A DNA stretch of 64,000 nucleotides from Atrina japonica (lineage: Eukaryota; Mollusca; Bivalvia; Pterioida; Pinnidae): contig BROG01000479.1 of the NCBI GenBank assembly GCA_030159075.1, forward strand, positions 512,328 to 576,327, written 5' to 3'. Under the pieces are notes generated by a model. It saw nothing but the letters and a program-made list of their open reading frames with translations, was not told the origin of the DNA and searched no databases. Shown in pieces: positions 1 through 11,610 of the stretch; the first letter of the stretch is position 1, and every line of letters starts with the position of its first letter. Made by a program: the position numbers and the translations under genes.

Positions 1-207
1 CTATGAGAAAGAACAGTCATGGGTATCTCCGATGAGATTGAAAATCGAATCCCCGTATCGCAAAAAAGAAACGTAAAAAGAAAACATTTGCATTTTATGT
101 ATCTTTTAATTTAGGCGGATACGATAAACAGTAACATATCACAATAATCAAACAAACAATTGATGTTCAAATAATCTAATTTCACATCCTGTTAGTACTT
201 TCTATAA
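1..207. other. no recognised feature
   Basis: AT-rich sequence with no supported gene or repeat. Confidence 0.5.
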
Positions 208-400
208 GTTCCGTGTCAGAGTGGTTAAAGCACCACGCTTTGAACCATGGAGTTTCATACTTCTTGTTAGCGAAGGTCGACCCCCCTGGAACCTAAGCTG
301 AATTTTGTGGGAAAAGTTTGCCAGTTTCCTTGGCCGGTGATCTGTTCCGGGTACATTGTAACCGGATTCTCTCCTCCACCATTAAAACACCATTCAAAAT
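208..400 (+). repeat. SINE-B, tRNA-derived copy
   Basis: The head resembles a Ser/Leu-type tRNA (A-box-like GTCAGAGTGGTTAAAGCACC). The body has the family signature GTTTGCCAGTTT, then GGTGATCT, then CTCTCCTCCACCATTAAAAC. The same order of motifs recurs about ten times in this window, which is the main evidence. This copy is degraded and no target-site duplication is clear. The small ORF over it is not a gene. Confidence 0.75.
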
Positions 401-847
401 GCAAAATTCTATATCCAATAGTACTGTAAGTATATTTTTACACGATATTTTCTTTCTTCATTTCAATTCGAGGCTCCACAAAAGACAGTTATACAGCTGC
501 AGAAGATATCTTCATCCCAACAAGTGTACAGTCGATTTAATTATAAGATGAACAAAACGAATTGTAAACTTCGTAGTTGCGATTTCATTAAGTTATTGAG
601 GTGAAACTATAAAAACAAATTACTACAAAGAAGTTTTGTGGAACTATTGTGCATATTTATTTTTAATAGATACAATTACGTTATGATGCTAACACTGTTA
701 ATTGCATTAGAAATCAGGTTATTCCGAGCCTCATCAAAATACTGGTAAATCGAGTGTGAAATTATGTGAGGATAAATAGAACAGTAAGTAGGAATGGTAG
801 AACAGGAAGAAATAATCTAAAAAACAAACACTCATTCACGAGCGCGT

Positions 848-848
<1 letters not shown>
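401..848. other. no recognised feature
   Basis: AT-rich DNA with no convincing ORF or repeat. Confidence 0.5.

Positions 849-907
<59 letters not shown>
849..907. repeat. (CA)n microsatellite
   Basis: About 29 uninterrupted CA units. The ORFs reading through it on both strands are repeat artefacts. Confidence 0.97.
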
Positions 908-909
<2 letters not shown>

Positions 910-974
910 TGTACGTTATGTAAAATTAAGATTAATATTTCAAGATCCAAAAGTTATTCAAACCGGTCTACACT

Positions 975-1115
975 CAACAGGGGTTGCTTACTCCTCCATG
1001 GCACCCGATCCTACCTCTAGATTTCCAGAGGTCTGTGTTTGTCCAATGTTATCAGATTTGTATATATGTCCTGGACATCTTGAAGATTAATGCTTTGGTA
1101 TTTACGGTATTTATA
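975..1115 (+). repeat. 3' tail of the reverse transcriptase element
   Basis: Matches the tail of the element at 7290-9130: AGGGG..TGCTTACTCCTCC, then CCAGAGGTC..TGTTTGTCC, then TGTCCTGGACATC and GGTAT. Only the 3' end is present, as expected for a copy truncated at its 5' end. Confidence 0.75.
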
Positions 1116-1849
1116 TTGCAGAGCGTCATCGTCTTGTTTTTTTTATCTAGGTCAAAACCGAGATACTAACTTGTACACAAAACATTGTGAAACATGTGCC
1201 ATAGATACACTTATTTGATCTAATGTTAATACCTACTGTCTTGAAAATCTTTAACAATGGTAATTTTTTATATCAATATATGAAACACGAATCATTGCAT
1301 CAAATATTCTGCAAATATTCGACAAATCAGTGTCAAAAATAAAATGTGTGGAAAACAAGAAAAAAGTTTGAATTGCAATAATATCTTATGTCATCTTGAC
1401 AGTTTTCGTGGGTAGACGTGAGTTATTTTGTGAATAATGTCTCACTTTCTATGATCATTAAAAGTTTTTCTTAAAATGTCAGAAGAAATCGATACAAAAG
1501 AAAATAGATCCTTCAGAATGAAGCCGGAAAGTTATTGCTTTAAACATGTTCGAGTGACAGAAACCATTACATAAGAACTGGGAGAAATGTACGTAAACAT
1601 CATGTGTTTCTCCTCTTCGAGTGCAAGTCAAAAGTTCCCTAGAACGAGTATTTATATTATAGCTAAATTTCACATTTCGTTTCCATTCTTGCACTTAGCG
1701 TACCCTTTTCTCCATGGAGTCTATTCCTATGAAACGGACATGCTTATGTGACAGCGTTGACTTTATCAGAAAGTACGTGTTCCAAGCAATGAAATTTCAT
1801 ATTTCCATGTTGGGTCTTATTGAGTTCCATGGGCCCGTTTTATCAGCTA
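1116..1849. other. no recognised feature
   Basis: AT-rich sequence with only short random ORFs. Confidence 0.45.
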
Positions 1850-2035
1850 TTACGTAACATTTAGTAATCCTGGGATCTGGTGTGTAACGTAACTTTTAGT
1901 GATTACGGGACCTAGCCTGAAACATATGAACTGTAACATAACATTATGATCCTGGGATCTGCTCTGTTACGTAGCATTACGTGATCCCAGTCTCTAGTCT
2001 TTAAAGTAACACCAAGCGATCCTGTAATCTGAGGC
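1850..2035. repeat. degenerate ~35-bp tandem repeat
   Basis: Four to five diverged units share the core CGTAACATTTAGTGATCC followed by TGGGATCTG. Unit spacing is roughly 35 bp with one longer unit of about 50 bp. Confidence 0.65.
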
Positions 2036-2625
2036 CACGTTTTATCGAATAGTCGTAAGTCATGAGTTCAACGTAAGTCCAATAACAAATAAGATCTTAA
2101 AACTTTATAAACACGTATATCTGCCCAATTTACAAAGATGCATTGTGACGCTTCTTCAGTTGATCGAAATACCATTTGACACTAGTAGCTAACGCAATTT
2201 GTGATGTGTTTAAATGGGCGTTAAATTGAAAATGCAAAACAACATTTACTCAGCCTTCCATCATTGTTGATGTTCATCAGATTAGAATGTCTTTTGGGAT
2301 CACAGAAATATAATGAGACGAGTAAACACGATATGGAATAGAAGTGAAACGCTGTGTTGTCTAGACGTGTGAAAACATTTTGTGACCGCCTGTAGATCAT
2401 ATCAATAACACATTTCCGATATGAAATCAAACTCACGTGATGAAAATAGTTTGATAAGCAATTGAGTGATTGTCTTCTGGTTAAAGCTATATTTTGGAAG
2501 TTCTTGACTAAATACCGCAATATATAATACACATATTAACCTATAATTTCGTTCAATGCCTCTAAATTATCGTTTCCATGATCGATAAAATTGCTGCGGA
2601 GAGGAAATGAGTGCAAATATATATA
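2036..2625. other. no recognised feature
   Basis: A 103-codon minus-strand ORF at 2221-2532 has no motif I recognise and is probably chance in AT-rich DNA. Confidence 0.4.
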
Positions 2626-4084
2626 CTAGCGGAAAAAAAGAACGCAAGTTCGGTTTTTGTAATACAACTTTTAGACACGTGGACGAAATTTAATTAAATT
2701 TGACACTGAGCTACCTCCGTGCACTGTGAAAATGTTCTTTAGTTAAAATTCCTCCGACCGTGACCCCACTCGACGTTGCATGCTTACAGCAGTTTTTTCA
2801 AGAAAGCGTGCATCCATCCGGGGTACTCCTGCAACATATGTGCTGGTAAATCATTACAAATCGAACATTGGAACAGTACAGATCGGCTACACAACATTTC
2901 TTTTCTAAATGCATAAAGTCAACAAGGGTAGGGCCATTGCTCTGATAATACAGGGGCATTGGCAAAGTCATGTAGCCCAACAATATGGTGTACATGAGAC
3001 AACAATATCCCTTTTAGTTGGGCGTATCAGAGCCACAGGGAGATTAAATGACCGCACCAGGAGTGGAGGCCCGCGCGTTACGTGGCGACGTCAATATAGA
3101 GGCATACGTCTCTCGCACCTCCGTTACCGATTTCAGAGGGCGACGGAGACGCCACGCCAAGTTGTCGGCACTCATGGTTGGCCAGTGTGTCCAAGAAAGG
3201 TTACGAATCGGTTGCGGGCGTTTCATTTAAGGCCACGACGTCCCTATGTTGGTTCGCCACTTACGCAGAGGCGGCACCAATGTCGAATGCAGTGGCTGCT
3301 TGCACATGCTCCTAATTGATTTCGTTTGGCCTATTGGAGGCGCTTGCTGTTCAATGACGAATCTCGCTTCCCTCTTTACTGGTCAGATAGACGACAACGT
3401 GTACATCGACGTCGTGGTGAGCGATATTCTGACGTAACGGAAAGCGACAGATTCGCGGGAGGATCTGTTGATATGGGCAGGGATACCAATCGTGGACAAT
3501 CTTACAGCAGTAACATATCGGGATCAGGTCTTGAGACCACACATCCTTTCTCTTATCCATCAACGCAACCTTACGTTGCAGCAGGACAAAGTTAGACCCC
3601 GTGTTGCTAGGGTTTATCGCGAATTTCTGGCTCAAAACAACGTCCCAGTTCTTGATTGGCCACCATACAGTCCATATTTGTCCTCAGTCGAGCATTTGTG
3701 GGACGAGCTGAACAGGAGGTTTAGGAAGCGCGTCAACGTCCCATATAACGTCGCTCAACTTACGCAGGCCCTTATTCAGGAGTGGAAAAAAATACTTCAA
3801 AGGACAATAAACACCTTGATGGGGTCAATGTTAAGAAGAGTAAGAGCAGCAACTGAAGTCAGGGGTGGGGCACACACTACTGATTTGAATCAGGAAACGG
3901 CGTAGGGTACTCTTGTTTTAACGCTATTCACGAAAACACCGTCTCTGATAGGACAACAAAAATCATCAAAATGTATTGCAGTAATGATGAAATAATCGAG
4001 AAACCCAAACAATGAACTAATCATCAATGAATCAGGTAAAATAATAACTATCGAAATTAAACTTGCGTTTCTTTTTTCCGCTAG
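2626..4084 (+). mobile_element. Tc1/mariner transposon, full length, transposase broken
   Basis: A 1459-bp element with near-perfect terminal inverted repeats of about 25 bp. The left end is CTAGCGGAAAAAAAGAACGC and the right end reads almost the same in reverse complement. It is flanked on each side by the TA dinucleotide typical of this superfamily. It contains one Tc1-type DD34E transposase reading frame, now damaged. The intact ends mean it could in principle still be moved in trans, but it cannot encode its own enzyme. Confidence 0.95.
2909..3905 (+). pseudogene. Tc1 transposase (DD34E) pseudogene
   Basis: The first part (2909-3319) has the N-terminal helix-turn-helix region, including QYGVHETTISLLVGRIRATG, a pattern shared by Tc1 transposases. 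The catalytic domain follows with first Asp in FNDESRF, second Asp in QQDKVRP and Glu in SVEHLWDE; exactly 34 residues separate the second Asp from Glu, the Tc1 spacing. Two lesions are visible. An in-frame TGA lies at 3317-3319 and the same frame resumes directly after it. Near 3467-3472 a shift of frame separates GGSV from IWAGI. From there the third segment runs open to the stop at 3903-3905. All three catalytic residues survive, so inactivation is fairly recent. Confidence 0.93.
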
Positions 4085-4268
4085 TATATCACAGATACCA
4101 AAGTAGTATTCGTCAGGAGAGACGAGATACAGCATAATAAGTTGGTGCACACTGCACAAATTACTAGTTTAAAGTTAGATATAGAAAATGACTCGATTTA
4201 GGAAATATGACGCCAAAATATCAATATATGCCGAAGATATATTGTGACGTGAATACAACTTTTGTGGC
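4085..4268. other. no recognised feature
   Basis: Flank between the Tc1 element and the hairpin array. Confidence 0.4.
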
Positions 4269-4528
4269 CCGGTGTTATAACCACTATTGTAATAACATTC
4301 ACTATTAATAGTGGTTATGGTGTCCGGCAATTTAACAACTATTGTAATAAACTATTACAATAGTGGACGCGTTTCCTGGGCAATTTCAACCACTTTTGTA
4401 ATAAATTATTACAATAGTGGGTGCAGTTGCTCTGCAATTTCAAACACTATTGTAATAAATCATTACAATAGTGTGCGAAATGTTTGGAATACTTAACCGC
4501 TATTATAATAAGGTATTACAGTTAAATC
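4269..4528. repeat. tandem array of hairpin-forming ~54-bp units
   Basis: Five units. Each has a spacer beginning GGCAATTT(C)AA followed by a near-perfect palindrome of the type ACTATTGTAATAA...TTATTACAATAGT. The central units are best preserved; the outer two are diverged, with about half of the symmetry lost. Period is about 54 bp. Single-strand forms would fold into stems of about 13 bp. Confidence 0.9.
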
Positions 4529-5965
4529 CACATAACTTGGCGGGGCGGAGTCTCGTGAACCCTTTTTTGACCTCGGCGAGTTTAAATATTAGGTAGTAAA
4601 GCTTAAATATTGAAATTACACATGTCTACAAGTATCCAGTGAGGAATGAAACGTTTTTCCAGTGCAGCTTGCCATAACCGAAAAGTGAGAAGAATCATCC
4701 GTATGATAATCAACAGGCTACTTCGCCCCGCTATCTTATGTAAATCGGACAATACATTTGTTAAAATGATCGGAAATTTTAATAAATATTGTAACTGGGG
4801 TGCACTATGAAAGCGCATATATCCATTAAGGCACATGTTTTCTTGAAGCAATGGATACACATCTTTTGTTTATGACATTTTTGTGCCATTATAAACACTT
4901 AAGTGTAAGTTCACTGATATTATTGTATTAAAGAACTTTGAACAATATTCTAAAAAAAAAACCGTATCTTTAGTCGAAAATATGCATTTATTGTCATAAA
5001 CTGTCGATGTCCAATTAACGAACTAACATTCTCTTTTAAGCTGAATACTCCAACAGCTTTCTGAAGGTATTGTTAATAAGAATGTTGATTGAGTTATAAG
5101 CACAGTGAAACCATGTTTTAAGGACCGTTTGTGTCACAAAATATCACCTTTATATAACAATTTTATGTCTATAAAGGCCAGTGTTTTAATCCATATGTTT
5201 TATATTTCAACTTTATTGAACCTGCATATAAAGACCACCTACTCATTATAACCAGTTTTTATTTTGTTACTTGGGAGGTATATATAAAAAAATTTCGGTG
5301 TATTTTGACGGTATATATGATTGCAAGTTATCATTTTTTTTCTCTAAAATCACACATAAACTTGACCTAAAATCTTTTAAAAATGTGATAATTTCAAATA
5401 AAGGTGAAATCCCACTTCTGGGTCAAATTTCGTGAAATTTCATTTTATAGTTTTTTAAAATCTTGTACACAGACAGACAAACCCGAATAAAACATAATCC
5501 TCTCGGCAAAGATAATTATAGTGTTTTAGAAACATGCAAAAACTATTTGTTAAGCAGAGTGAACAAAAAAGTTGCTATTTTGCGCTGGAGGCGTTATTTT
5601 GCGGAACGAACACTGTGTTTGGCGAGAGGAAAACTGATTGTTTAGCGGAATGAAAGTTCGTTGTTTAGCGGAGAGGGAAGTCTCTCTCTCTCTCTTTAGT
5701 ACGTTGTGAAAGCAAAAACATTGTAGGTGTCTTTAATCCGGAACATTACAATTGTGCCATCGCGGTTTCTCGTCAATAAGAACATACTGTAGTGATATAC
5801 AGGTTACTACGACAACGTCGATACTACAACGGAAACATGAACATTATTTCCATGAAAATTTACTCAGTTATCAGCTTCAAAAAAAAAACATGTTTAAATA
5901 GAATTTAGCAAAATTCACTCACTCAAGTTTACTTTACTGTTTAATTTACTGGTTTTTTCGCAAAA
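4529..5965. other. no gene seen
   Basis: AT-rich DNA. A 60-codon ORF at 5463-5645 and a short TC run near 5681-5694 are present. Nothing is recognised. Confidence 0.45.
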
Positions 5966-6022
5966 CGATACAATAGTGGCAGCAGTTGTCCGGCAATTTC
6001 AACCACAGACTATTGTAATAAA
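5966..6022. repeat. isolated hairpin-array unit
   Basis: Has the right half of the palindrome (ACAATAGTGG), the spacer GTCCGGCAATTTCAACCAC and the left half (ACTATTGTAATAA). It is a single unit of the 4269-4528 repeat cut in the middle of two palindromes. Confidence 0.75.
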
Positions 6023-6098
6023 GTGTACCAGCTGATAATCTTATACTAAAGTACCATTTTACACTCATAACACCATTTAAATTCCAACGTTTTCTAAA

Positions 6099-6150
6099 GC
6101 TAAGATAGTCATCTTTTTACAGAGGTTACTCTTAGACGGATTTCTGCTAT
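6099..6150 (-). repeat. fragment of interspersed repeat RepC
   Basis: The reverse complement contains CCGTCTAAGAGTAACC followed by TGTAAAAA, shared with copies at 39640-39860 and 49940-50135. Confidence 0.45.
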
Positions 6151-6295
6151 GCTTTTAGATTTATATTTGACCTTGTATAGTGCCACTTTCTCTTTAGAAA
6201 ATGCATATACATTTTAAATTGGAGCTCAAGTAATGAAGTCTAGTTGAAGGAAACAATCGTCTTGAACATTATAAATTTGGTATTATGTTTATGAT

Positions 6296-6358
6296 ATTTA
6301 CAATAGTGGCCGAAATGTTTGGAACATTTTACCACTATTGCAATAAGGCTTTGCAATA
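6296..6358. repeat. isolated hairpin-array unit
   Basis: Same arrangement as at 5966-6022: ACAATAGTGG, a spacer with GAAATGTTTGGAA, then ACCACTATTGCAATAAGG. The spacer matches the last spacer of the main array. Confidence 0.7.
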
Positions 6359-6361
6359 TTA

Positions 6362-6660
6362 GTTGAGAGCCGTCGTGGCTCTGCAGTAGAGTGCTCGATT
6401 CGCAACCGTTGGGTCGCTGTTCGAGCTTATGTGGAGGCGGCTGGGTTTTCCTGTCTTTCGGATGAGAGAGAAAAAACCAAGGTCCTGTGTCGATGTAGGT
6501 GTCGATAAAAACGAAAACAAAACCTTCACTGCTCAATTGCCATAAGTGCCGAGCAGAGGCCAAAATTTGAAGCCCTTCACCGGCATTTTATGACATATCC
6601 ATATGAGTGAAAATTTTTGAGTGGGACGTGAAACAACAATGCAACAACAACAACTACTAC
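6362..6660 (+). repeat. SINE-A, diverged copy
   Basis: The head is tRNA-like but mutated (GGCTCTGCAGTAGAGTGCTCG). The body motifs are intact: GGATGAGA, AGTGCCGAGCA, CCAAAATTTGAAGCCCTTCA, CATATGAGTGAAA and GAGTGGGACGT(G)AAACAACAA. The tail is a CAA-rich run. Confidence 0.85.
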
Positions 6661-7289
6661 AGGATATGTCCGGTACGCAACAACTATTTCCCTGTTTAGT
6701 TATCAACAATGAAATGAAATGAGTAGTATTATTCATGTAATGATTAAGACATTTGGAGACATTGAAATATATTACTATCAGGTTTATCAAGCCCCCTAAG
6801 TAATTATTCTCAGATCGGTAAATCCTAGCCTGATATAGGTCTATTACAAAGTCAGAAGTTGTATAATATTTGCCTTTACAAGTTAAAATGTTGCTGTCTA
6901 ATTTTAACGTAAAATCAAAGTAAAACATTAAGTTTACAAATATGTAGTTTGTGTGACCAATCTCAATATTTTCCTCGTAAAATGCAAAACAATGAGTACT
7001 GAACTGAGTCTCTATCATGTCCTTCACTTACTGAATGCCATTGCTTGTCAATATCAGAGAGATGGCGCAACAGAAGATACTTCGTTTCGTTTAAACTGAA
7101 GAGCACGCCTTGCATTTCATATAGCTATACACCTAGCATCGCATCCAAGCTATTCAATTACAAACAGGTTTTGCAGTGCCTAGACATCCATACACAACAC
7201 TGTCACATGTTCATGTGCTTCATCTCCTTTCCAATACAATACTATCGGGCATGTCATTACCGGCGACGTTTCTATTGTTGAAAAATGAA
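6661..7289. other. no gene seen
   Basis: The 164-codon minus-strand ORF 6533-7027 starts in this stretch and ends in the SINE body. It shows no domain and I do not call it. Confidence 0.4.
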
Positions 7290-9130
7290 AGCCTCAAAAA
7301 TCTTATTTTAAGGGGCCAACTAAATACCGGGAAGCCCGTTCCTTTTAATTGGCGTCAATTCAGTTTAGTTATTTTTCTGTCGAAGATTATGCCAGACGAT
7401 GGGCCAAACATGAAGACGTAGAACCAGACACTTTTTGTCTGAATGGCTGAAAGCCATACGATGGTTGATAAAATCTCGTATTCGAAAACTTAAAGGGACT
7501 ATGAAAATCACGTTATCCCTCTGTATTTAATGATCCAGAAGTAGTAACTGAACTGGAAGGTTACATGACCAATATGTACTGGTACCTCAGACAAAGCCTC
7601 AAATAATATAGTTTTTATTTTAAGGCACATTACTATAATTGTTTATTAGAAGAACTTGGGTTTGCCACGAATTCTGGAAATCCTACATACACACGTAGCT
7701 CACTTTCAAAGGACGAGATCCTTCAAAAATCACGTGTGTCCGTATTACACTCATTTGATATACCTACAACGGAGACGATTTCGAGCTACCACATTTATAC
7801 TGGATACCTAAACTTCATTAAAAACCCATATAAGCAAAGATACATAGCAGGATCCAGCAAATGTTCTACCAAACCTTATCTTTACTCCTTACAAGAAATA
7901 TTGACAGCTGTTAAGGAGAAACTTCAAAAATACTGTACAGTTGCTTATTCCAAAGCGGTGTAAATCAGATGTGGATACTTAAAAATTCTAAACAGCTTTT
8001 AGAAAATTTGAAGGCACATAATTTTTCTGAATTCACAGTATCAAAACTTATGATTTCTCAACTCTTTACACTAATTCCACATAAAAAAATTAAAAGAAAG
8101 GCTTTTTAGCATCATAGACAAACTGCTTTTTCACTAAAGGTGGTACCCGAAAATTTAAATATCTAGTGATTGGCTATCAGGATAATCGTCAAATACCACT
8201 CTGTACACATAAGTATACTGAAGTTGATATAAAAAACAACATGCTGGAATGTCTAATAGACAATATATTTGTAATGTTCGGAGACGTGGTCTTTCAACAA
8301 ACTGTCGGCATTCCTATGGGAACCAATTGTGCTCCTTTATTGGCCGACCTGTTCCTTTATTCATACGAAGCAGACGTCATTCAGAAAACTGCTGAATCAA
8401 AAGAAGAAAAAGTTAGCGGTGTCCTTTAATTTGACATTTAGATATATCGACGACGTTTTGTCAATTAATAATGACAATTTTTCATACATATGTCAATGCG
8501 ATATATCCCAGCGAACTAGAAATTAAAGATACAGAATAAGTACACACGCTTCATACTTAGAAATTTTACTTAATATCAACACAGACGGGAAATTAGCAAC
8601 CAAGCTATACGATAAACGCGACGATTTCGGCTTTTCCCATCGTAAATTTTCCACATTTAAGTAGTAATATCCCTCACTCACCTGCATATGAGTTTATATT
8701 TCACAAATGATCCGATATGCCAGGGCGTGCACAACATATGAAGATTTCATATACAGAGGTAAACTACTCACTGACAAATTATTGACACAGGGATATCGCG
8801 TTTAATGTCAACGTTCCGCAAATTTTATGGTCGGTATAATAGTCTTGTTTGCGACTACTCTGTTTCACTAAGTGAAAATGTTGAGTTGCCCTTTTCGTTG
8901 GCGGTTGTTGAGACGTCTGTACCAATTGTGACGAGGATACACTCCTCACGTGTTTCATTGGACTTGACTGTGGACTCACGGCGGGTGTGACCGGTCGACA
9001 GGGGATGCTTACTCCTCCAACCTGATCCCACCTCTTGGTTTCCAGAGGTCCGTGTTTGTCCACATTTACCGGATTTGTATCTATGTCCTGGACATCCTAT
9101 TGAATTATACTTTGGTATCTGAGATTTTTA
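7290..9130 (+). mobile_element. reverse transcriptase element, decayed (Penelope-like?)
   Basis: Degraded coding sequence in several frames. Readable segments run in order: an N-terminal region (7300-7720); KNPYKQRYIAGSSKCSTKP (about 7830-7880); the RT core with VFQQTVGIPMGTNCAPLLAD (8290-8350); FRYIDDVLSI (8440-8470); YDKRDDF (8605-8630); and a C-terminal FRKFYGRYNSL (8810-8840). The GIPMG and YIDDV blocks are reverse transcriptase palm motifs. I recall the wording of the core from uncharacterised RT proteins common in bivalve genomes. Assignment to Penelope-like elements is tentative; I see no GIY-YIG endonuclease. The tail after the last ORF (8930-9130) is the piece that recurs throughout the window. 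Confidence 0.8.
8166..8526 (+). pseudogene. reverse transcriptase core, broken
   Basis: Two overlapping frames hold the palm region. One has FQQTVGIPMGTNCAPLLAD and LFLYSYEADVI. A frameshift near 8390-8440 moves the reading into the frame with LTFRYIDDVLSINN, which carries the catalytic Asp pair. Stops before and after show that the element cannot make a full protein. Confidence 0.85.
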
Positions 9131-9594
9131 TATTAAGATATTACAGCTGGGATTAATGATTCCCATAACACTTCAATATAATAGGACATTCTGAAATTAT
9201 ATCTTTATTTAACCAACGAAGAGGGAACAAGCAATGCATATATTTTCCTAAAAGCATGCAAGGTGAAAGTAATTTGTTTACAAATTTGTTATCACTATCA
9301 TTTCGGTCAAAACACTTAACCTCTTAAGCATTAATTTATTTCAAAGGAATATATTTGTACACGTGTTAAAGCATTTGTTCAGTGAAATCTATTGAAATTT
9401 TTTGTCCGAATAATACATTTTACTGACAGAAAATAAGCAAGAGAATAAAGAGAATGAGAATTGTTTTGTGTTTATTGCGTAGATTTTGAGAAAGACAAAT
9501 TAAAGAAAGCAACTTTTGTATTTACATTTCAAATTCTGTACCGTTAACACAATACATTCAATTCATATTATGTGGTATTCAAATATAAAACATC
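9131..9594. other. spacer between two inverted RT tails
   Basis: AT-rich with no ORF or motif. It separates the plus-strand element ending at 9130 from the inverted copy starting at 9595. Confidence 0.5.
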
Positions 9595-10063
9595 TCAGAT
9601 ACCAAAGTATAAATCTTTATAAATGTCCAGGACACAGATACTAATCCGGCAAAAATGGACAAACACGGACCTCTGGAAACCAAGTGGTGGGATCAGGTGC
9701 CATGGAGGAGTAAGCATTCCCTGTCGACCAGTCACACCCGCCGTGAGTCCACAGTCAAGTCCAAATGAAATACGTGAGGAACGAATCCTCGTCACAATTT
9801 TTACAGATGTCTCTCTCAACATTTCACTTAGTGAAACAAGACTATTATACCGATCGTAAAATTTGCGAAACGCTGACATCAAACGCGGTTTTCGAAATCC
9901 CTGTGTCAATAATTTGTCAGTGAGTAGTTTACATCTGTATATGAAATGTTCATATGTTGAACACGCCCTGGATATATTTTTTTCACATTTGTAAAATATA
10001 AACTCCATATACGGCTGACTGTGGGATGTTACTACTTAAATGTGGAAAATTTACGATGGGAAA
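9595..10063 (-). mobile_element. inverted 3' part of the RT element
   Basis: Read on the minus strand it reproduces 8633-9130: TTTTCCCATCGTAAATTTTC, AGGGCGTG, the FRKFYDRYNSLV coding block, the CGGGTGTGAC(T/C)GG block, the CTCCTCCATGGCACCTGATC block and the final GGTATCTGAGAT. With the upstream copy it forms an imperfect inverted repeat with arms of about 470-500 bp. The 137-codon minus-strand ORF here is a remnant, not a host gene. Confidence 0.88.
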
Positions 10064-10089
10064 ACATTCCAATAATTTGGTGTGATCGT

Positions 10090-10223
<134 letters not shown>

Positions 10224-10301
10224 GTAATGCCTTTCAAAATTGTTCTCTCATTCCACTGATTACCAACTTCATCGTCATTATTCTCTCTCTCTCTCTCTCT
10301 C

Positions 10302-11150
10302 AGTGAATGAATACCACTTCGTTTGCCAAATATCTTTTAAGGTACATGCATATCAACAATAAAACATACTTTTGATATAAAAATGAAAACATGTAACAGA
10401 AGTAACGAGCTTAATCTCATATTGTATTGATTTAACCGTTATTGGAATTTTCTTGTGCGCTGGTTTAGCCAACAAAACCTTTGCGTATGTTAAATAAACT
10501 GTTTGTTGTATTATTTCCGTGATAAAAACTGAACGAGTGATATAATTTCTTTGATTTCTGTTTATCCTTGATTAATATGCAGCAATGTTATATTTTTGGG
10601 TATAAAGCAGTATTTACGAAGATCAGTGTCAACTTTCTCAAATATTGCTTTTTTGTATAAATGCTATTCGACGAAATATATTACAACTACACCAACTGCA
10701 ACTACTCAATTACATTTAAATTTTATAAATGACTCGTAAACATCTTAATTAACAGGCACGATTACAGTTTTCGCTTAATAACTTACATCCAACGTTTCAA
10801 TATTTCTTCTTTTAAAATGATACCCTGCATTACAACATAATTATAAACCAAGAAATTGGGAAATGTGTTTTATAAAAAATACTTATATGTGACAAAATGA
10901 TTAAAAAATCACAAAATTATATTTTAGATATAAAAGTGATTTCTTTGTTTGATTTGACATCCCATTTCTCAACTGATCTCGCTCCATCAGACATCTCTCA
11001 ATCTCTATTCCCAAAACTGGTAAAATGCCATTTCCGATACCTATTTCCAGTCAAATACATGCAGTGGAGGACTTACTGGACTGTCAAGAAAGGCACTTCT
11101 TTAAATGTGGCATTGAGGCTCATAAACGTGGCTGGCAAAAGTGTACAGAC
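10302..11150. other. no gene seen
   Basis: AT-rich. A 97-codon ORF at 10897-11190 runs into the SINE head and has no recognisable motif. Confidence 0.4.
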
Positions 11151-11163
11151 ACTGAAGGAGATT

Positions 11164-11412
11164 GAGCCGGCCTTGCTGGTAGCGCGCTAGACTCTTGATC
11201 GTGATGTCGTTAGTTCGAGTTCAGCCGGCGGCTGGTTGGCTTCCTGTCCTTCAGACTGAGGCAGTAAAAATTGAGGTTCCGTGTCACAGTAGGTGTCGGC
11301 ACGCTAAAAAACCTTCACTGTTCAATGGCCGCAGGTCATAGGTCAAAATTTGAAGCCCTTTACTGGCATTTGATGACGTTTCTTGACGTTAAACAACAAA
11401 CAAACAAACAAA
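11164..11412 (+). repeat. SINE-A copy with target-site duplication
   Basis: Complete copy: tRNA-like head with B-box-like TTAGTTCGAGTTC, the central AGGTGTCGGCACG, the conserved CAAAATTTGAAGCCCTT, and a GACGTTAAACAACAAACAAA tail. It lacks the CATATGAGTGAAAGATTC segment. A 13-bp direct repeat ACTGAAG(G/A)AGATT flanks it at 11151-11163 and 11413-11425, the hallmark of LINE-driven retroposition. Confidence 0.92.
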
Positions 11413-11494
11413 ACTGAAGAAGATTATGTTGAAAAAGAGTGCAATACGTCTCAAAAAAGGCAAATCCTTATATATGAGGCTCAACACTCAATAT

Positions 11495-11610
11495 TCGTAT
11501 TATAAACATAGTACAAAAAATATAGTTTTGCACAAAGGGACCTAAACAAATGCCCAAAATAATCGTTTCTGTCAATAAGACTTCATCAGTTGAAAGAATA
11601 CATGATATGG
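11495..11610 (+). repeat. RepC interspersed repeat copy
   Basis: TATTATAAACATA, then TAATCGTTTCTGTCAATAAG and ACTTCATCAGTTGA are shared with 49940-50135 and, less well, with 39640-39860. Ends are undefined. Confidence 0.6.

Noticed and set aside
6533..7027. 164-codon minus-strand ORF
   Set aside because: Its 3' part is the reverse complement of a SINE-A body and the rest shows no domain.
10897..11190. 97-codon ORF with a plausible-looking N-terminus
   Set aside because: Ends within a SINE-A head and has no recognisable domain.
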